A stretch of DNA of 5,510 bases from positions 1 to 5,510 of the forward strand of contig WTBG01000327.1 of NCBI GenBank assembly GCA_013139225.1. The letters are read 5' to 3'. The translations under genes and the position numbers were made by a program. Below, piece after piece: positions 5,443 through 5,510 of the stretch (positions within the stretch are counted from its first letter, which is position 1; every line of letters begins with the position of its first letter). Below the pieces are notes generated by a model. That model was given only the letters and a program-made list of their open reading frames with translations, was not told where the DNA came from and ran no database searches. This DNA comes from Deltaproteobacteria bacterium (GTDB taxonomy: Bacteria > Desulfobacterota > WTBG01).

Positions 5443-5510
5443 TTGAATCTAAAAGTTAGCAATTTACTCAAGCTTGGCATTATGGGGGGGACATTTGACC
5501 CTATTCATCT
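5443..5510 (+). CDS. nadD: Nicotinate-nucleotide adenylyltransferase NadD, N-terminal part (runs off window)
   Basis: Only the first 22 codons are present. Read from TTG 5443, the peptide is NLKVSNLLKLGIMGGTFDPIHL after the initiator. GIMGGTFDPIH is the nucleotide-binding signature at the start of bacterial NadD: the first beta strand, then a glycine turn and the TFDPxH motif of the HxGH nucleotidyltransferase superfamily. NadD adenylates nicotinate mononucleotide in NAD synthesis in the cytoplasm. The related CoaD usually has PGTFDPxTxGH, so NadD fits better. The ATG at 5482 is less likely because it would remove the first strand and has no ribosome site. TTG 5443 is the only other common start codon after the in-frame stop at 5440-5442, and it has GAGGG four bases before it. 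The gene continues beyond the right edge. Confidence 0.75.
   Translation, partial: MNLKVSNLLKLGIMGGTFDPIH

Overview
This is an AT-rich bacterial window from a Gram-negative (diderm) organism. One gene encodes a C-terminal-aromatic outer-membrane porin with a Sec signal peptide, and another a probable lipoprotein. The gene mix, the base composition and an AT-rich 'aaatc(c/a)gaaatt'-type intergenic inverted repeat remind me of anammox planctomycetes (Brocadiales) or similar environmental lineages. That is inference from memory, and nothing in the window fixes the taxon.

Layout. A + strand gene at 137-712 encodes an FMN-binding split-barrel protein of the pyridoxamine-phosphate-oxidase superfamily. 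It converges on a three-gene minus-strand cluster, and the two are separated by a degenerate long inverted repeat (718-856). In transcription order the cluster is: a four-helix membrane protein fused to a C-terminal cytochrome c domain (3424-2699); a rubrerythrin/ferritin-like diiron protein (2685-2212), 13 bp downstream; and a lipoprotein-like beta-propeller with five FG-GAP/VCBS calcium-loop motifs (2212-947), joined by a TAATG stop/start overlap. A TTGACA-N17-TAAGTT promoter (3518-3490) fits the start of this operon. Just upstream of the promoter is a GC-richer 79-bp segment bounded by 8-bp direct repeats (3524-3618).

Upstream, also on the minus strand, is a porin with a periplasmic coiled coil (4987-3653). 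It has its own probable promoter about 220 bp upstream and possibly a hairpin terminator at its end. The porin leader holds a REP-like palindrome (5161-5180) and a 43-codon ORF that begins inside the palindrome. On the right edge, a + strand gene enters at 5443. Its N-terminus carries the GGTFDPIH signature of NadD (nicotinate-nucleotide adenylyltransferase). It is preceded by a TTGACT-N17-TAGAAT promoter, so the region 5024-5442 is a divergent intergenic region.

How the genes may work together. The cytochrome, diiron protein and propeller are tightly packed and probably co-translated, which suggests one redox or iron-related envelope function. Electrons could pass between a membrane (possibly b-type) haem site and the periplasmic cytochrome c, with the diiron protein handling peroxide or iron in the cytoplasm. 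The propeller would be an envelope-anchored scaffold. This functional link is inferred from gene order only. The porin, NadD and PNPOx-like genes look like independent units.
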